Assembly (NCBI GenBank): GCA_027692465.1 | Contig: JAQEYU010000001.1 | Span: 1,001,338 to 1,065,337 of the forward strand | DNA length: 64,000 bases | Source of the DNA: Enterococcaceae bacterium OF42-14pH9A | Lineage (GTDB): Bacteria > Bacillota > Bacilli > Lactobacillales > Enterococcaceae | Direction of reading: 5' to 3' | Part shown: positions 1 to 9,909 of the stretch, one piece after another | Position numbering within the stretch: the first letter of the stretch is position 1 | How the letters are laid out: every line of letters begins with the position of its first letter | The notes under the pieces: generated by a model | Database searches by the model: none | Told to the model about the DNA's origin: nothing | What the model saw: the letters and a program-made list of their open reading frames with translations, nothing else | Made by a program: the position numbers and the translations under genes

Positions 1-2541
1 GAATTGTTTACAGAACGGGCCAAAGCGGTACTGGCCATTGCGCATGAAGAAGCGAAGACTTTCAAGCACCAGTCGGTCGGCTCAGAGCATCTGCTGCTGG
101 CACTGATGATCGAACAAAATGGGATTGCCGGCAAGACTTTGCGGGAGATGAGCATCACGGAAAATGATATTCGGGAAGAAATCGAGCATCTGACCGGCTA
201 CGGCACCGTGAAAAGCTATCCGGCGGGGGTTTACCTGCCGTATTCGCCGCGGGCCAAACAGATTTTTGCCTACGCCGGTGATGAAGCCAAGCGTTTGGGC
301 GCACCGCAGATTGGGACTGAGCATCTGCTTTTGGGACTGCTGCGAGACGACGAGATCCTGGCTTCCCGGATTATGATCAATCTGGGCATGAGTCTGGCCA
401 AAATGCGCCAGCTCCTGAAGAAAAAAATGGGCATCAATGAACCGAAAGCCGGCAACAACAACGGCATGGGGCGGCGCCGTCAAAACAGTGCACCGCAACA
501 AAACCAGCAGTCCCAGCGGCAAGCCGGTGTCCAACCGGGGACGCCGACGTTGGACAATCTGGCGCGGGATTTGACGAAGCTGGCTCGAGAAGACCGGTTG
601 GATCCGGTGGTTGGCCGGACCAAAGAGGTCAAGCGCCTGATTCAGATTCTGAGCCGCCGTACCAAAAACAATCCGGTACTGGTGGGAGAACCCGGGGTCG
701 GGAAGACGGCGATTGCCGAAGGACTGGCCCAGCGGATTGTAAATGGAGAAGTTCCGGAAGATATGTTGGAAAAACGGCTGATGATGCTGGACATGGGTGC
801 ATTGGTGGCCGGTACCAAATATCGCGGGGAATTTGAAGACCGCATGAAGAAAGTTATTGACGAAATTTACAACGACGGCCAGATCATTTTGTTCATCGAC
901 GAACTCCATACTTTGATCGGAGCCGGCGGAGCAGAAGGGGCCATCGACGCTTCCAACATTTTGAAACCGGCGCTGGCCCGGGGAGAACTGCAGACCATCG
1001 GGGCGACGACATTGGACGAGTACCAGAAATATATTGAAAAAGACTCGGCTTTGGAACGCCGTTTTGCCCGCGTCCAGGTAGATGAGCCGACTGCCGAAGA
1101 AGCGGTGGAAATCTTGCGGGGGCTGCGTCCTCGTTACGAAGACCATCACGGCGTCGAGATCACTGACGATGCGTTGACAGCCGCTGTTCAGCTGTCGGTT
1201 CGCTACATCAATTCCCGGCAATTGCCGGACAAAGCCATCGATTTGATGGACGAATCGGCTGCTAAAGTTCGGCTGGACCGGGCGGATGAGCCGACCGAAT
1301 TGGCCCGTCTGCGGGAAGAAATCACCCAGTTGATGCACGAAAAAGAAACTGCGATCCAAGACCAGGACTTCGAACTGGCCGCCCGTCTGCGGCAAAAAGA
1401 GAAGAAACTGAGTCAGCGGCTGGCTGAACTGGCAATCACCGAAACCAAAGAGGCTACCGGTTACGCCAATCAGGTGACTGCTGAGGATGTCGCGACGGTC
1501 GTTTCCCAATGGACCGGGGTGCCGCTGCAGCAGATGGAGAAAAAAGAATCCGAACGGCTGCTGGAATTGGAGAGTCTCTTGCATCAGCGGGTTGTGGGGC
1601 AGGAGGAAGCGGTGACTGCCGTAGCACGGGCCATCCGCCGGGCCCGCAGCGGATTGAAAGATCCGGATCGTCCGATTGGCTCCTTTATGTTCTTGGGACC
1701 AACCGGGGTCGGGAAGACGGAGCTGGCTAAGACCTTGGCAGAAGCGATGTTTGGTTCTGAGGATGCCTTGATCCGTGTGGACATGTCCGAGTTCATGGAA
1801 AAATACAGCACCAGCCGTTTGATTGGTTCACCTCCGGGTTACGTGGGGTACGAAGAAGGCGGGCAGCTGACGGAAAAAATCCGCAGCAAGCCGTATTCCG
1901 TCATCTTGCTGGATGAAGTGGAAAAGGCCCATCCGGATGTCTTCAACATCCTGCTGCAGGTGTTGGATGATGGTCATCTGACAGATTCGAAAGGTCGGAA
2001 AGTCGATTTCCGCAATACGATCCTGATTATGACCTCCAATATCGGCGCGACCCAGATTCGGGAAGAAAAAAATGTCGGCTTTAACGTGACTGATATCACC
2101 AAAGACCACAACAAGATGCAAAAGCGGATCTTGGAAGAGCTGAAAAAAGCCTTCCGACCGGAGTTTTTGAACCGGATCGACGAAACGGTCGTCTTCCGCT
2201 CATTGAACGAAAGCGAGATCCATGAGATCGTCAAGATTATGAGTAAAGCTGTCATCAAACGACTGGCAGAACAGGATATTCGCTTGAAGATCACTCCGGC
2301 GGCTTACGATGTCATCGGTAAAGCCGGCTTTGATCCGGAGTACGGTGCCCGTCCGATCCGTCGTGCGCTGCAAAAAGAAGTGGAAGATCGCCTCAGCGAA
2401 GCCCTCCTCAGCGGCCAGATCCATTTGGGCGATCAGGTGACGATCGGTGCCAAAAAAGGCAAGATCACCCTGACCGTCAAAGAAGAAGCTCCGAAGACCC
2501 CGGAAAACGGAAACCAGAGCAAGAAGCTGGCTAAAGTTTAA
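1..2541 (+). CDS. clpC: ClpC, AAA+ unfoldase of the Clp protease (5' partial)
   Basis: Hsp100 ATPase that unfolds proteins and feeds them to ClpP in the cytosol, a stress and quality-control role in Firmicutes. The window begins inside the gene; the visible protein starts [11 protein letters not shown], so probably only one or a few codons are missing. Seen in order: double Clp-N repeat (about residues 5-145), Gln-rich linker (165-180), first AAA+ module with Walker A GEPGVGKT near 228, UVR-type middle segment (about 442-478), second AAA+ module with GPTGVGKT near 564, and the C-terminal D2-small domain. The UVR motif and about 846-residue length separate ClpC from ClpB and ClpE. ctsR would lie outside the window. 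A terminator follows directly. Confidence 0.97.
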   Translation, partial: ELFTERAKAVLAIAHEEAKTFKHQSVGSEHLLLALMIEQNGIAGKTLREMSITENDIREEIEHLTGYGTVKSYPAGVYLPYSPRAKQIFAYAGDEAKRLGAPQIGTEHLLLGLLRDDEILASRIMINLGMSLAKMRQLLKKKMGINEPKAGNNNGMGRRRQNSAPQQNQQSQRQAGVQPGTPTLDNLARDLTKLAREDRLDPVVGRTKEVKRLIQILSRRTKNNPVLVGEPGVGKTAIAEGLAQRIVNGEVPEDMLEKRLMMLDMGALVAGTKYRGEFEDRMKKVIDEIYNDGQIILFIDELHTLIGAGGAEGAIDASNILKPALARGELQTIGATTLDEYQKYIEKDSALERRFARVQVDEPTAEEAVEILRGLRPRYEDHHGVEITDDALTAAVQLSVRYINSRQLPDKAIDLMDESAAKVRLDRADEPTELARLREEITQLMHEKETAIQDQDFELAARLRQKEKKLSQRLAELAITETKEATGYANQVTAEDVATVVSQWTGVPLQQMEKKESERLLELESLLHQRVVGQEEAVTAVARAIRRARSGLKDPDRPIGSFMFLGPTGVGKTELAKTLAEAMFGSEDALIRVDMSEFMEKYSTSRLIGSPPGYVGYEEGGQLTEKIRSKPYSVILLDEVEKAHPDVFNILLQVLDDGHLTDSKGRKVDFRNTILIMTSNIGATQIREEKNVGFNVTDITKDHNKMQKRILEELKKAFRPEFLNRIDETVVFRSLNESEIHEIVKIMSKAVIKRLAEQDIRLKITPAAYDVIGKAGFDPEYGARPIRRALQKEVEDRLSEALLSGQIHLGDQVTIGAKKGKITLTVKEEAPKTPENGNQSKKLAKV

Positions 2542-2557
2542 CGGCGTGTAAAAAAGT

Positions 2558-2601
2558 AAAAAGGCTGTCCGGCGGGAATTTCTTTGTCGGACAGCCTTTT
2601 T
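2558..2601 (+). terminator. Rho-independent terminator of clpC
   Basis: Stem AAGGCTGTCCG / CGGACAGCCTT with a loop of about 15 nt and a T-run, 17 nt after the clpC stop. Confidence 0.9.
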
Positions 2602-2617
2602 GAAGCGTGGGAAAACA

Positions 2618-2626
2618 TGCTATACT
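2618..2626 (+). promoter_or_regulatory. Extended -10 promoter for the 2652 gene
   Basis: TGCTATACT (TG-n-TATACT) lies 26 nt before the start codon and just after the clpC terminator. No good -35 is visible. Confidence 0.55.
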
Positions 2627-2651
2627 GACAAAAAACACGGGAGGAAGCAAT

Positions 2652-3092
2652 ATGGCGGATTTGATCTATAAACTGATCCCGCAAGATCCTTTTTTGGAAT
2701 TGACGGAGCAACAGACAGCGCAACTGCAGCAGGCTGTAGCGGAGCAGGATCCGCAGGCGGTCTTCGTGGAAACTGAACGGGTCCAGTTCGTGGATGCCGG
2801 TGCGGAATTTCACGAGATCCGCTGCCCGTTTTGCGACAGCGAAATCGCCCCCATGTGGTGGCATAAGGAGATGGAGCAGATCTACGCCCGGATTCAGGGG
2901 TTTTACGATCTGACGGTGACCACCCCCTGCTGCGATCAACAGACGACCTTGAATGAGCTGGTGTATGACTGGCCGCAGGGATTCTCGTCGATTTTGGTGA
3001 CCACTGAGAACCAAGCTGCCGTGGCCCCGCTGCAGCAGGCCGCAGAAAAAATCAGCGGTCGCAGCTGGCGGGTGATTAAAGCCCGCTATTGA
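2652..3092 (+). CDS. Conserved hypothetical protein with Cys pairs (possible zinc site)
   Basis: 146-residue soluble protein of unknown function. The start is the ATG that follows ggaggaagcaat; an earlier in-frame ATG at 2607 has no ribosome site. It carries a CPFC pair near residue 58 and a PCCDQQ group near 96, together able to bind one metal ion, with Trp/His-rich sequence (MWWHKEME) between them. No signal peptide or membrane segment is visible. It has its own extended -10 promoter and a terminator at 3253, so it is probably monocistronic. I do not recognise the family. Confidence 0.75.
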   Translation: MADLIYKLIPQDPFLELTEQQTAQLQQAVAEQDPQAVFVETERVQFVDAGAEFHEIRCPFCDSEIAPMWWHKEMEQIYARIQGFYDLTVTTPCCDQQTTLNELVYDWPQGFSSILVTTENQAAVAPLQQAAEKISGRSWRVIKARY

Positions 3093-3252
3093 GTGAGCCG
3101 CTGCTGCTTATTTGAACAGCTGCCGAACAAATCCCTGTTCAGTCAGTCAAGCGAAAAGCAGCCATCTTGGCACACAGTTCCCGGGCGGTGTCCGGAAATT
3201 CCGGTCTGAGCCCAGCCCTAGTTGCCCACTGCTTGCAAATTGTTTAAAAAAC

Positions 3253-3283
3253 GGCTTCTGCTGCTGACAGCGGAGGCTTTTTT
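3253..3283 (+). terminator. Rho-independent terminator
   Basis: ggcttctgct pairs with agcggaggct (ten pairs, several G-U), followed by TTTTTT. It ends the transcript of the 2652 gene. Confidence 0.7.
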
Positions 3284-3351
3284 GTGCTATTTTGAGTCAC
3301 GATGACCAGCGGATTCAGAGAACTCCCTGACTGTTTTTTGCCACGGAGTTG

Positions 3352-3360
3352 TGATACGAT
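3352..3360 (+). promoter_or_regulatory. Extended -10 promoter of the U32 gene pair
   Basis: TG-A-TACGAT about 115 nt upstream of the first U32 gene. The -35 is weak. Confidence 0.45.
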
Positions 3361-3475
3361 AGTCTGGTTGAAAAAAGCGCGTTATCTAATGATGTTTTCA
3401 GACACAGAGCTGATTGACGGCGGATAGGACTAAAACGGCGTTCCGCTGCGGCAGCTAGAGATAAAGGAGAACAAG

Positions 3476-4399
3476 ATGATCGAGATCGTTGCAACATGTG
3501 AATCCCCGGAACAGGCACAGCAGCTGCTGGCTGCGGGGGTGGATACGCTGGTTTTCGGCGAGGAGACATTCGGACTGCGTCTGCCGGCGGATTTTTCCCG
3601 TGAAGAGCAAGCCGCGTTGACACAGCTGATTCATCGTGCCGGCAAGACGGCAGCGGTGGCAGTCAACGGCATTATGCATCCGGAAAAGATGGAACTGGTG
3701 CCGGAATATCTGGCTTTTTTAAAAGAGAACGGTGCAGACCGGATTATCATCGGTGACCCCGGGATTGTTTACATCATGAAAAAGGACCCGGCGCTGGCGC
3801 TGCCCTACGTTTACGATGCGGAAACGCTGGTGACCAGTGCTCGTCAGATCAATTTTTGGGCCCAAAAAGGCGCGGTCGGGGCGGTTTTGGCGCGGGAAGT
3901 ACCTTTTGCAGAAATGGCAGAAATGGCGCCGCAGCTGCAAATTCCGGCCGAAGTTCTGGTCTACGGGGCTACCTGTATCCACCAGTCCAAGCGCCCGCTT
4001 TTGGAAAACTACTACCGGTTTACTAAGCAGGAGGAAGCGGCAGACAAAGGACGAAACCTGTTTTTGTCAGACCCGCAGGACGAGGCGACCCATTATTCGA
4101 TCTACGAAGACAGCCACGGGACCCATATTTTTGCCACCAATGATGTCTGCCTGCTGAAAGAGACGCAGGCTTTGGCCCAGGCTGGGTTTACCACTTGGAA
4201 GTTGGACGGTATCTTTGCACCGGGCGCCGATTTTGCGGCCGCAGCGGCGATTTTTGTGAAAGCTCGCCACCTAATTGAAGCCGGCACTTTTACCGCAACG
4301 GCGGCGGCAGAGCTGGAAGCGCAGCTAGCGGTACTGCACCCGGCAAATCGAGGATTGGATACCGGTTTTTACTATGTGGATCCCAAGAAGATCCGCTGA
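3476..4399 (+). CDS. yrrN: U32 family protein, YrrN/TrhP1-like
   Basis: 307-residue U32 protein. U32 members were first named peptidases, but the paired Bacillus subtilis YrrN/YrrO (TrhP1/TrhP2) take part in 5-hydroxyuridine formation at U34 of tRNA, so a tRNA-modification role is more likely than proteolysis. Seen: TIM-barrel start MIEIVATCESPEQAQQLL, then GVDTLVFGEETFGLR and the NG-IM-HPEKM segment. It lacks the four-Cys block of its partner and is short, as expected for the YrrN half. Start after aaaggagaacaag. It precedes the larger U32 gene by 96 nt, the same order as in Bacillus; the methyltransferase yrrM is absent here. Confidence 0.85.
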   Translation: MIEIVATCESPEQAQQLLAAGVDTLVFGEETFGLRLPADFSREEQAALTQLIHRAGKTAAVAVNGIMHPEKMELVPEYLAFLKENGADRIIIGDPGIVYIMKKDPALALPYVYDAETLVTSARQINFWAQKGAVGAVLAREVPFAEMAEMAPQLQIPAEVLVYGATCIHQSKRPLLENYYRFTKQEEAADKGRNLFLSDPQDEATHYSIYEDSHGTHIFATNDVCLLKETQALAQAGFTTWKLDGIFAPGADFAAAAAIFVKARHLIEAGTFTATAAAELEAQLAVLHPANRGLDTGFYYVDPKKIR

Positions 4400-4495
4400 C
4401 AGTTCCGACTTGCGAAAGCAACAGGCAAAAGTAGTCTTCCGCTGTTTGGCGGGAGCCCGATCACCTGCTTTCACTGAAATAAAGGAGAAAAAAAG

Positions 4496-5749
4496 ATGGC
4501 AACCACTAGTACAAAAGCCCTGAAGCGTCCGGAAATTCTGGCGCCGGCGGGAACCTTGGAAAAATTGAAGACCGCGATCCATTATGGCGCGGATGCTGTA
4601 TATATCGGCGGCAATGCGTATGGCTTGCGCAGTCGCGCCGGCAATTTTACTTATGAGCAGATGGCTGAAGGTGTGGCATTTGCCAAAGCACACGGCGCCA
4701 AAGTCTACGTGGCAGCCAACATGGTCACCCATGAAGGCAATCAGGAAGGGGCCGGAGAATTTTTCCGGGAACTGAGAGAGGTGGGTATTTCGGCGGTAAT
4801 TGTCTCAGATCCGGCGTTGATTGAAATCTGCATAACGGAAGCACCCGGCTTGCCGGTACATTTATCCACCCAGGCTTCAGCCACCAACTGGCAGACGCTG
4901 GAATTTTGGAAGGAAGAAGGGTTGGAGCGGGTGGTTTTGGCGCGGGAAGTGTCGATGGCAGAGGTTGCTGCGATTCGGGAAAATACGGACATCGAGATCG
5001 AGGCCTTTATTCACGGAGCAATGTGTATTTCTTATTCCGGCCGCTGCGTGTTATCTAATCACATGTCGATGCGGGACGCCAATCGTGGCGGCTGTTCCCA
5101 ATCCTGTCGTTGGAAATACGATCTGTTTGATATGCCTTTTGGGACAGAAGCCCATCAGAGTCTGTTGGACAAAGGTCAGGTGACGGAGCCTTTCAGTATG
5201 AGTGCGGTGGATATGTCCATGATCCAGCATATTCCCGATCTGATCAAAAACGGCGTGGACAGCTTCAAGATTGAGGGACGAATGAAGTCCATTCATTATG
5301 TATCGACGGTGGCCAATGTTTATAAAGCAGCAGTGGACAGTTATATGGCGGATTCGGAGAACTGGGTCTGCAAACAAGAATGGATCGACGAGCTTTGGAA
5401 AGTAGCGCAACGGGAACTGTCTACCGGCTTTTATTATGGGACACCGACTGATGAGGACCAGCTTTTCGGCGCCCGCCGCAAGATTCCGCAGTATACCTTT
5501 ATCGGTGAAGTGATGGCCTATGACGAAAAAACCGGTGTGGCGACCATCCGTCAGCGCAATCATTTTTCCGTAGGGGATGAGATTGAATTTTACGGTCCCG
5601 GCTTCCATCATTTCCATCAAAGCGTACCGGTTATGTACAATGAAGAAGGCGAATCCATCGATCGGGCACCCAATCCGATGATGATCCTGACGATGCCGGT
5701 AGCACAGCCGGTTGCCGTCGGAGATATGATCCGTAAGAAGAAAGAATAG
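4496..5749 (+). CDS. yrrO: U32 family protein, YrrO/TrhP2-like (tRNA U34 hydroxylation)
   Basis: 417-residue long-form U32 protein. The signature block near residues 165-205 holds four cysteines (AMCISYSGRC ... GGCSQSCRW), the likely metal or Fe-S ligands of RlhA/TrhP-type hydroxylation enzymes. The N-terminal half repeats the barrel pattern of the 3476 gene (PEILAPAGTLEKLKTAIHYG), and a C-terminal beta-domain follows (IGEVMAYDEKTGVATIRQRN). Start after aaaggagaaaaaaag. It is probably co-transcribed with the upstream U32 gene and ends at a strong terminator. tRNA is the probable substrate by family; the sequence alone cannot prove it. Confidence 0.87.
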   Translation: MATTSTKALKRPEILAPAGTLEKLKTAIHYGADAVYIGGNAYGLRSRAGNFTYEQMAEGVAFAKAHGAKVYVAANMVTHEGNQEGAGEFFRELREVGISAVIVSDPALIEICITEAPGLPVHLSTQASATNWQTLEFWKEEGLERVVLAREVSMAEVAAIRENTDIEIEAFIHGAMCISYSGRCVLSNHMSMRDANRGGCSQSCRWKYDLFDMPFGTEAHQSLLDKGQVTEPFSMSAVDMSMIQHIPDLIKNGVDSFKIEGRMKSIHYVSTVANVYKAAVDSYMADSENWVCKQEWIDELWKVAQRELSTGFYYGTPTDEDQLFGARRKIPQYTFIGEVMAYDEKTGVATIRQRNHFSVGDEIEFYGPGFHHFHQSVPVMYNEEGESIDRAPNPMMILTMPVAQPVAVGDMIRKKKE

Positions 5750-5750
5750 C

Positions 5751-5800
5751 AAAACGGTCGGAGCAGGGCGGTAATGTACCCTGTTCTGACCGTTTTTTTT
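5751..5800 (+). terminator. Rho-independent terminator of the U32 pair
   Basis: AAAACGGTC(g)GAGCAGGG ... CCCTGTTCTGACCGTTTT with eight T; a long near-perfect stem two bases after the stop. Confidence 0.92.
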
Positions 5801-5870
5801 GGGGAGAAGTTTATTCAGTTTCCGAATAAACGCAGCAGCGGGTACTTAAGGAGACGCTGCCGTTCATTGT

Positions 5871-5911
5871 AAAAGGGACACGAACTTCGTTACAGTTCGT
5901 GTCCCTTTTTT
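5871..5911. terminator. Bidirectional terminator between yrrO and the HesB-like gene
   Basis: AAAAGGGACACGAAC / GTTCGTGTCCCTTTT stem with a nine-base loop. A-run and T-run on opposite sides let it serve the minus-strand gene that ends at 5944. Confidence 0.85.
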
Positions 5912-5943
5912 GCAATATTCGCAGCATAATACGCCTTTATCTG

Positions 5944-6279
5944 TCAGGGTTTGACAGGCACGTTGGCATCCAGACGTCCGGAGCGGTTTTTCAGCTGAAA
6001 GGCATTCAAGCGTTGGTCGATATCCAAGGTCACATCCTCGCCGAGATAAGGCAGCTCCTCTTTTGAAGTGTAGACCGTGAATTCCGGATTTTCCAGAACT
6101 TCAGTGAAGGGGGTGTCGGTCATTTCGACCGGGATGATTTGGAATTTATCGGCAACAGCGCAGGACCCGCCGACATCGGAGAAGCGGTTGGTGCCGTCAT
6201 TCAAAGCCAGGATAAAAGAACGGGTCTCAAAGCGTTTTTTCAAAGCCGCAACAGCATCAGGTGTAATCGTGATTTTCAT
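5944..6279 (-). CDS. HesB/IscA-like iron-sulfur biosynthesis family protein
   Basis: 111-residue protein of the Fe-S biosynthesis superfamily (YqkB-like). The start MKITITPDAVAALKKRF and the beta-rich core fit the fold. Only one cysteine of the usual ligand set is seen (GGSCAV, about residue 39), so classic A-type cluster assembly cannot be assumed; many short Firmicute members share this. Start after a ggaggtctgtctt-type site on the minus strand. It is a single gene between terminators. Confidence 0.75.
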   Translation of the reverse strand: MKITITPDAVAALKKRFETRSFILALNDGTNRFSDVGGSCAVADKFQIIPVEMTDTPFTEVLENPEFTVYTSKEELPYLGEDVTLDIDQRLNAFQLKNRSGRLDANVPVKP

Positions 6280-6442
6280 AAGACAGACCTCCGTTTTCTT
6301 GATAAGTCAAGTATACGAGGAATCCGGTGTTATGGGAAATGGCTTGCTCAGAGGCGAAAAAGAAAATGGCATTTTGCAGAGGTCGGTGCTTTTTCGGGGC
6401 ATGGGCGGTATTTTCATGGAATCCTCTCGGTCGGGGATCGTG

Positions 6443-6448
6443 TATAAT
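6443..6448 (+). promoter_or_regulatory. -10 element (TATAAT) for gor
   Basis: Perfect TATAAT 45 nt before the gor start; no matching -35 seen. Confidence 0.5.
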
Positions 6449-6492
6449 GAAGGGAGTTAATGCGAAAAGCAAAGTTTGATGGAGGTTTTACC

Positions 6493-7839
6493 ATGAAAGA
6501 ATATGATTACATCGTCATCGGCGGCGGGTCCGGCGGGATTGCTTCGGCCAATCGGGCGGGGCTGCACGGGGCCAAGGTGCTGCTGATTGAAGGTCAGGCA
6601 CTGGGGGGAACTTGTGTCAACGTGGGCTGCGTGCCGAAAAAAGTCATGTGGCAGGCGTCGGAAATGCTGGAGCTGATTCGGCGGGATACTGCCGGTTACG
6701 GAATCACTGCTCCGGTGACCGGGTTTGATTTCAGCGAGCTGGTACGGCGGCGGGAAGACTATATCACCTTTCTTCACGGAGCTTATCAGCGAGGTCTGGA
6801 CAGCAATCGGGTGACCGTCTTGCAGGGGTTTGCCCATTTTACCGCGCCGCATGTGGTGGAGGTGGCCGGTGAACAGTTCACCGCACCCCACATCCTGATT
6901 GCGACCGGTGGCAAGCCGTCTTTGATGTCGATTCCCGGCGGCGAGATGGCCATCGATTCCGACGGTTTCTTTGCCTTGAAGGAAAAACCGGCCTCCATCA
7001 TCGTTTTGGGAGCCGGCTATATCGCAGCCGAACTGGCAGGCATGTGCCAACAATTGGAGATTGCCACCAGCTGGGCTTACCGCCGCGATCATCCGCTGCG
7101 GACCTTCGATAAGATGCTCAGTGAAAACCTGGTAGAACTCTACAAAGAAAACGGTGTGGCAATGTATCCGGAATACGTGGCTGAAAAGATCCAGCGGGAA
7201 GCGGCGGGCTTCTGTGTAACGTTTGCCAATGGAGAGCAGTTGCGAGCAGATCTGGTGCTGTTTGCCGGCGGGCGCAGACCCCGTACGGAAAATCTGGGCT
7301 TGGAAGCAGCCGGGGTCGGATTGGACGAAAAAGGCTTCGTCAAAGTGGATCAATTCCAGAACACGACAGCTGCCGGAATCTATGCGGTGGGAGATGTCAT
7401 CGGTAAAGTGGATCTGACGCCGGTGGCTATTGCTGCCGGCCGCCGTCTGTCTGAACGGCTGTTCAATGGCAAGCAGGATCTTTATCTGGACTATGATTTG
7501 ATTCCGACGGTTATCTTCACCCATCCGCCTATCGCCACCATCGGTCTTTCCGAGGAGGCCGCCGTCGAAAAATACGGTTCAGAGCGGATCAAAGTCTATA
7601 ACTCCCGTTTCACGCCGATGTACTTTGCTCTGAACGACTACCGCCAGCGTTGTGTCATGAAGCTGGTGTGCCTGGATGAGGAGGAAAAGATCATCGGCCT
7701 CCACGGCATCGGCATCGGTGTCGATGAGATGCTGCAAGGCTTTGCCGTGGCAATCAAGATGGGGGCAACAAAAGCCGATTTCGACAATACCGTAGCGATC
7801 CATCCTACCGGCGCAGAGGAATTTGTGACGATGCAGTGA
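6493..7839 (+). CDS. gor: Glutathione-disulfide reductase (Gor)
   Basis: NADPH- and FAD-dependent reduction of glutathione disulfide in the cytosol. Start at the ATG after ggaggttttacc; the upstream ATG at 6460 has no site. 448 residues. Seen: FAD loop GGGSGG (about 11-16), redox pair in [13 protein letters not shown] (about 39-50), second Rossmann [11 protein letters not shown] followed by an Arg-rich strand ([10 protein letters not shown]) typical of NADPH rather than NADH binding, and the C-terminal HPTGAEE with the proton-donor His of the dimer partner. No glutathione synthesis gene is in the window, so glutathione may be imported or made elsewhere. Confidence 0.93.
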   Translation: MKEYDYIVIGGGSGGIASANRAGLHGAKVLLIEGQALGGTCVNVGCVPKKVMWQASEMLELIRRDTAGYGITAPVTGFDFSELVRRREDYITFLHGAYQRGLDSNRVTVLQGFAHFTAPHVVEVAGEQFTAPHILIATGGKPSLMSIPGGEMAIDSDGFFALKEKPASIIVLGAGYIAAELAGMCQQLEIATSWAYRRDHPLRTFDKMLSENLVELYKENGVAMYPEYVAEKIQREAAGFCVTFANGEQLRADLVLFAGGRRPRTENLGLEAAGVGLDEKGFVKVDQFQNTTAAGIYAVGDVIGKVDLTPVAIAAGRRLSERLFNGKQDLYLDYDLIPTVIFTHPPIATIGLSEEAAVEKYGSERIKVYNSRFTPMYFALNDYRQRCVMKLVCLDEEEKIIGLHGIGIGVDEMLQGFAVAIKMGATKADFDNTVAIHPTGAEEFVTMQ

Positions 7840-8016
7840 GCAGGCAATTTACTTTTTGAGCTGCTGCTGTATTTCAGGAGGAGCCGACTTTTTCAAATGG
7901 TTCAGGCAACTACTTCCCTCAAGAGGCGGGACTGTTATACAGAGACAGTTTTTTTGATAGACTTGAAAAAGAATGAGGTGACTCGCAATAGCCATTCTTA
8001 GAAAGGAGGAAAAGTC

Positions 8017-8616
8017 ATGATAAGCTGGCTGAAAGCTGTCGCAGCATTGCTGGTGTCTTTGGGATTGAGTTGGGGGCTGATCGATTTTGTCGCCTTTCCG
8101 ATTCTGATGGAATACCCGCGAATTGCCCGTGTGACCGAACGCTTTTTCTACACTGAAGCGGTGCTGATCCTCTTTTTTGCACTGACCCTCTGGTTGTTTT
8201 ATCTGCAATGGGTTCGGCGGGAGGTCTGGACGATCTACGTTTACCTGGTCTACAGTGTCTATATTCTCCTGTTGTTTGTCGTGTTATTCACGAAAGCGCG
8301 GACGTACCAGGCGCTGATTCTGGATCCGTTTGATTTTCTGCAAGGGGGCTTCAAAAGCTGGGCTGAAGCACTGATGAATGTCTTGTATTTCATCCCACTA
8401 GGCGTCCTATACGGCATGAAAGCGGATCGGCGGGAATTCATCGTGATTGCGCTTGCGACCATCTTAGGGATCGAGACTATTCAGTATGTTTTTTATATCG
8501 GAACCTTTGCGGTGAGCGATATCCTGTTGAATTTCGGCGGCTGTTGGATCGGTTTTACCTGCTGTGAGGGTTTCAGACGTCATTTTTCCCGCGGGAGCGT
8601 GACGGGTACGGAATAA
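8017..8616 (+). CDS. VanZ-like integral membrane protein
   Basis: 199 residues with about five hydrophobic segments (8-28, 48-68, 74-95, 118-134, 140-165). The pattern FIPLGVLYGMKADRREF followed by GIETIQYVFYIG and VSDILLNFGGCWIGF matches the VanZ-like family, whose founding member raises teicoplanin resistance; most members have no known role. Start after gaaaggaggaaaagtc. It lies alone between gor and the terminator shared with nadA. Confidence 0.8.
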   Translation: MISWLKAVAALLVSLGLSWGLIDFVAFPILMEYPRIARVTERFFYTEAVLILFFALTLWLFYLQWVRREVWTIYVYLVYSVYILLLFVVLFTKARTYQALILDPFDFLQGGFKSWAEALMNVLYFIPLGVLYGMKADRREFIVIALATILGIETIQYVFYIGTFAVSDILLNFGGCWIGFTCCEGFRRHFSRGSVTGTE

Positions 8617-8617
8617 A

Positions 8618-8679
8618 TAAAAAATACTTCATTGCGGCTGCGGGTTCTCAACGCAGCAGGCAGTGAAGTATTTTTTATT
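8618..8679. terminator. Bidirectional terminator between the VanZ-like gene and nadA
   Basis: AAAAAATACTTCA(t)TG ... CAGTGAAGTATTTTTT with a GC-rich inner stem (GCTGCG/CGCAGC); A and T runs on both sides. Confidence 0.88.
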
Positions 8680-8687
8680 GTCGGCCC

Positions 8688-9818
8688 TCAGCTTAACGCC
8701 AGCATCCGTTCCAAGGCTTTCAGCGCGCTGGCGGTGGTTGCTTCGTCGACTGTGATCCGGTTGACGCTGCGGCCGGCTGCGAGTTCTTCCAGACACCAAG
8801 CCAGATGAGGCAGCTTGATGCGGTTCATGGTGAGGCAGGCGCAGGCGATCGGGTTGATGAAATGAATCTCGTGGTCCGGACACAGCTGTTTTGCCATGCG
8901 GCCTACCAGGTTGTGGTCCGTGCCGACAGCCCATTTGGTGCCGGCCGGGGATGCCTTGACCACTTGCAGGATCTTGTTGGTGGAGCCGTATTCGTCAGCG
9001 GCTTCCACCACCTCGTGCGGCGCTTCCGGATGGACGATGACTTTCAGATCCGGGATGCGGTGACGGAGGCTATCGATCTGTTGGACGGAAAATTGTTGGT
9101 GCACCGAGCACCAGCCGTTCCAGAGGATGACCTTTGTTGCCGGTGCTTGATCGGCAGCCAGCGGTTCTTTGCCGGCATTGTCCAACAGCTGACCGGTCAA
9201 AGGATCCCACAGTGCCATTTCATCCAAGGAAATAGCCATGTGATAGGCGGTATTACGCCCCAGATGCTGATCCGGTAAAAAGAAGACCCGCTTTTTCTGA
9301 GTAAAGGCCCAGCGCAGAATCGTGTCGGCATTGCCGGAGGTCACGATGGCGCCGCCGTGATCGCCGACGAAGGCTTTGACGGCAGCGCTGGAATTGACAT
9401 AAGTGATGGGGATGATCTCTTCCGGCCACTGCTGCTGCAGCCGGGTCCAGGCAGTGGTCAACTGGTGCTGATTGGCCATGTCTGCCATCGAACAACCGGC
9501 GGACAGATCCGGCAGCAGGACCTGCTGGTGATCCTCCGTGAGCATATCGGCAGTCTCCGCCATGAAATGGACGCCGCAAAAAACGATGTATTTGGCGGTT
9601 TTATTTTTGGAGGCGATCTGGGCCAGCTGCAGGGAATCACCGGTCTCATCAGCAAAGGCGACGACTTCATCTTTTTGGTAATGGTGGGCCAGCATCAAAA
9701 GATCGGTGCCCAGCGCTTGTTTAGCATGGGCGATGCGTTCGCAAAGCTCCTGTTCGTCAGCCTCCAGATAAGACTGAGGCAGCGTTTGGTTTTCAAAGGC
9801 GGTCAATAGACTGGTCAT
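8688..9818 (-). CDS. nadA: Quinolinate synthase NadA
   Basis: Condenses iminoaspartate with dihydroxyacetone phosphate to quinolinate, second step of de novo NAD synthesis. 376 residues from the ATG (MTSLLTAF) that follows aaaggaagcccatc; the longer frame upstream has no ribosome site. The three cluster-binding Cys expected for the 4Fe-4S centre are visible in FCGVHFMAET, NGWCSVHQQ and IACACLTMN, as is AHHYQKDEV for substrate binding. Last gene of nadB-nadC-nadA, 91 nt after nadC. The divergent NifS-type desulfurase at 12690 may build its cluster. Confidence 0.95.
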   Translation of the reverse strand: MTSLLTAFENQTLPQSYLEADEQELCERIAHAKQALGTDLLMLAHHYQKDEVVAFADETGDSLQLAQIASKNKTAKYIVFCGVHFMAETADMLTEDHQQVLLPDLSAGCSMADMANQHQLTTAWTRLQQQWPEEIIPITYVNSSAAVKAFVGDHGGAIVTSGNADTILRWAFTQKKRVFFLPDQHLGRNTAYHMAISLDEMALWDPLTGQLLDNAGKEPLAADQAPATKVILWNGWCSVHQQFSVQQIDSLRHRIPDLKVIVHPEAPHEVVEAADEYGSTNKILQVVKASPAGTKWAVGTDHNLVGRMAKQLCPDHEIHFINPIACACLTMNRIKLPHLAWCLEELAAGRSVNRITVDEATTASALKALERMLALS

Positions 9819-9909
9819 GATGGGCTTCCTTTCGGTAATTACGGCTTGTTGTGTGTGGCTCTCTCGGGCAGAGCGGTGTATTTGGCCGCTCGGTTGCGGT
9901 TCGCTGGTT

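Larger units (their letters stand above)
3093..3475. other. Intergenic region with terminator and promoter
   Basis: No gene seen. It holds a G-U-rich hairpin with T-run at 3253-3283 and an extended -10 promoter at 3352-3360 ahead of the U32 gene pair. The rest shows no clear structure. Confidence 0.6.

Noticed and set aside
82..1584. 500-codon open frame on the strand opposite clpC
   Set aside because: Antisense shadow of a conserved gene with no ribosome site and no family resemblance.
6077..6460. Plus-strand frame over the HesB-like gene
   Set aside because: Shadow of the minus-strand gene, which has a proper start, family match and terminator.
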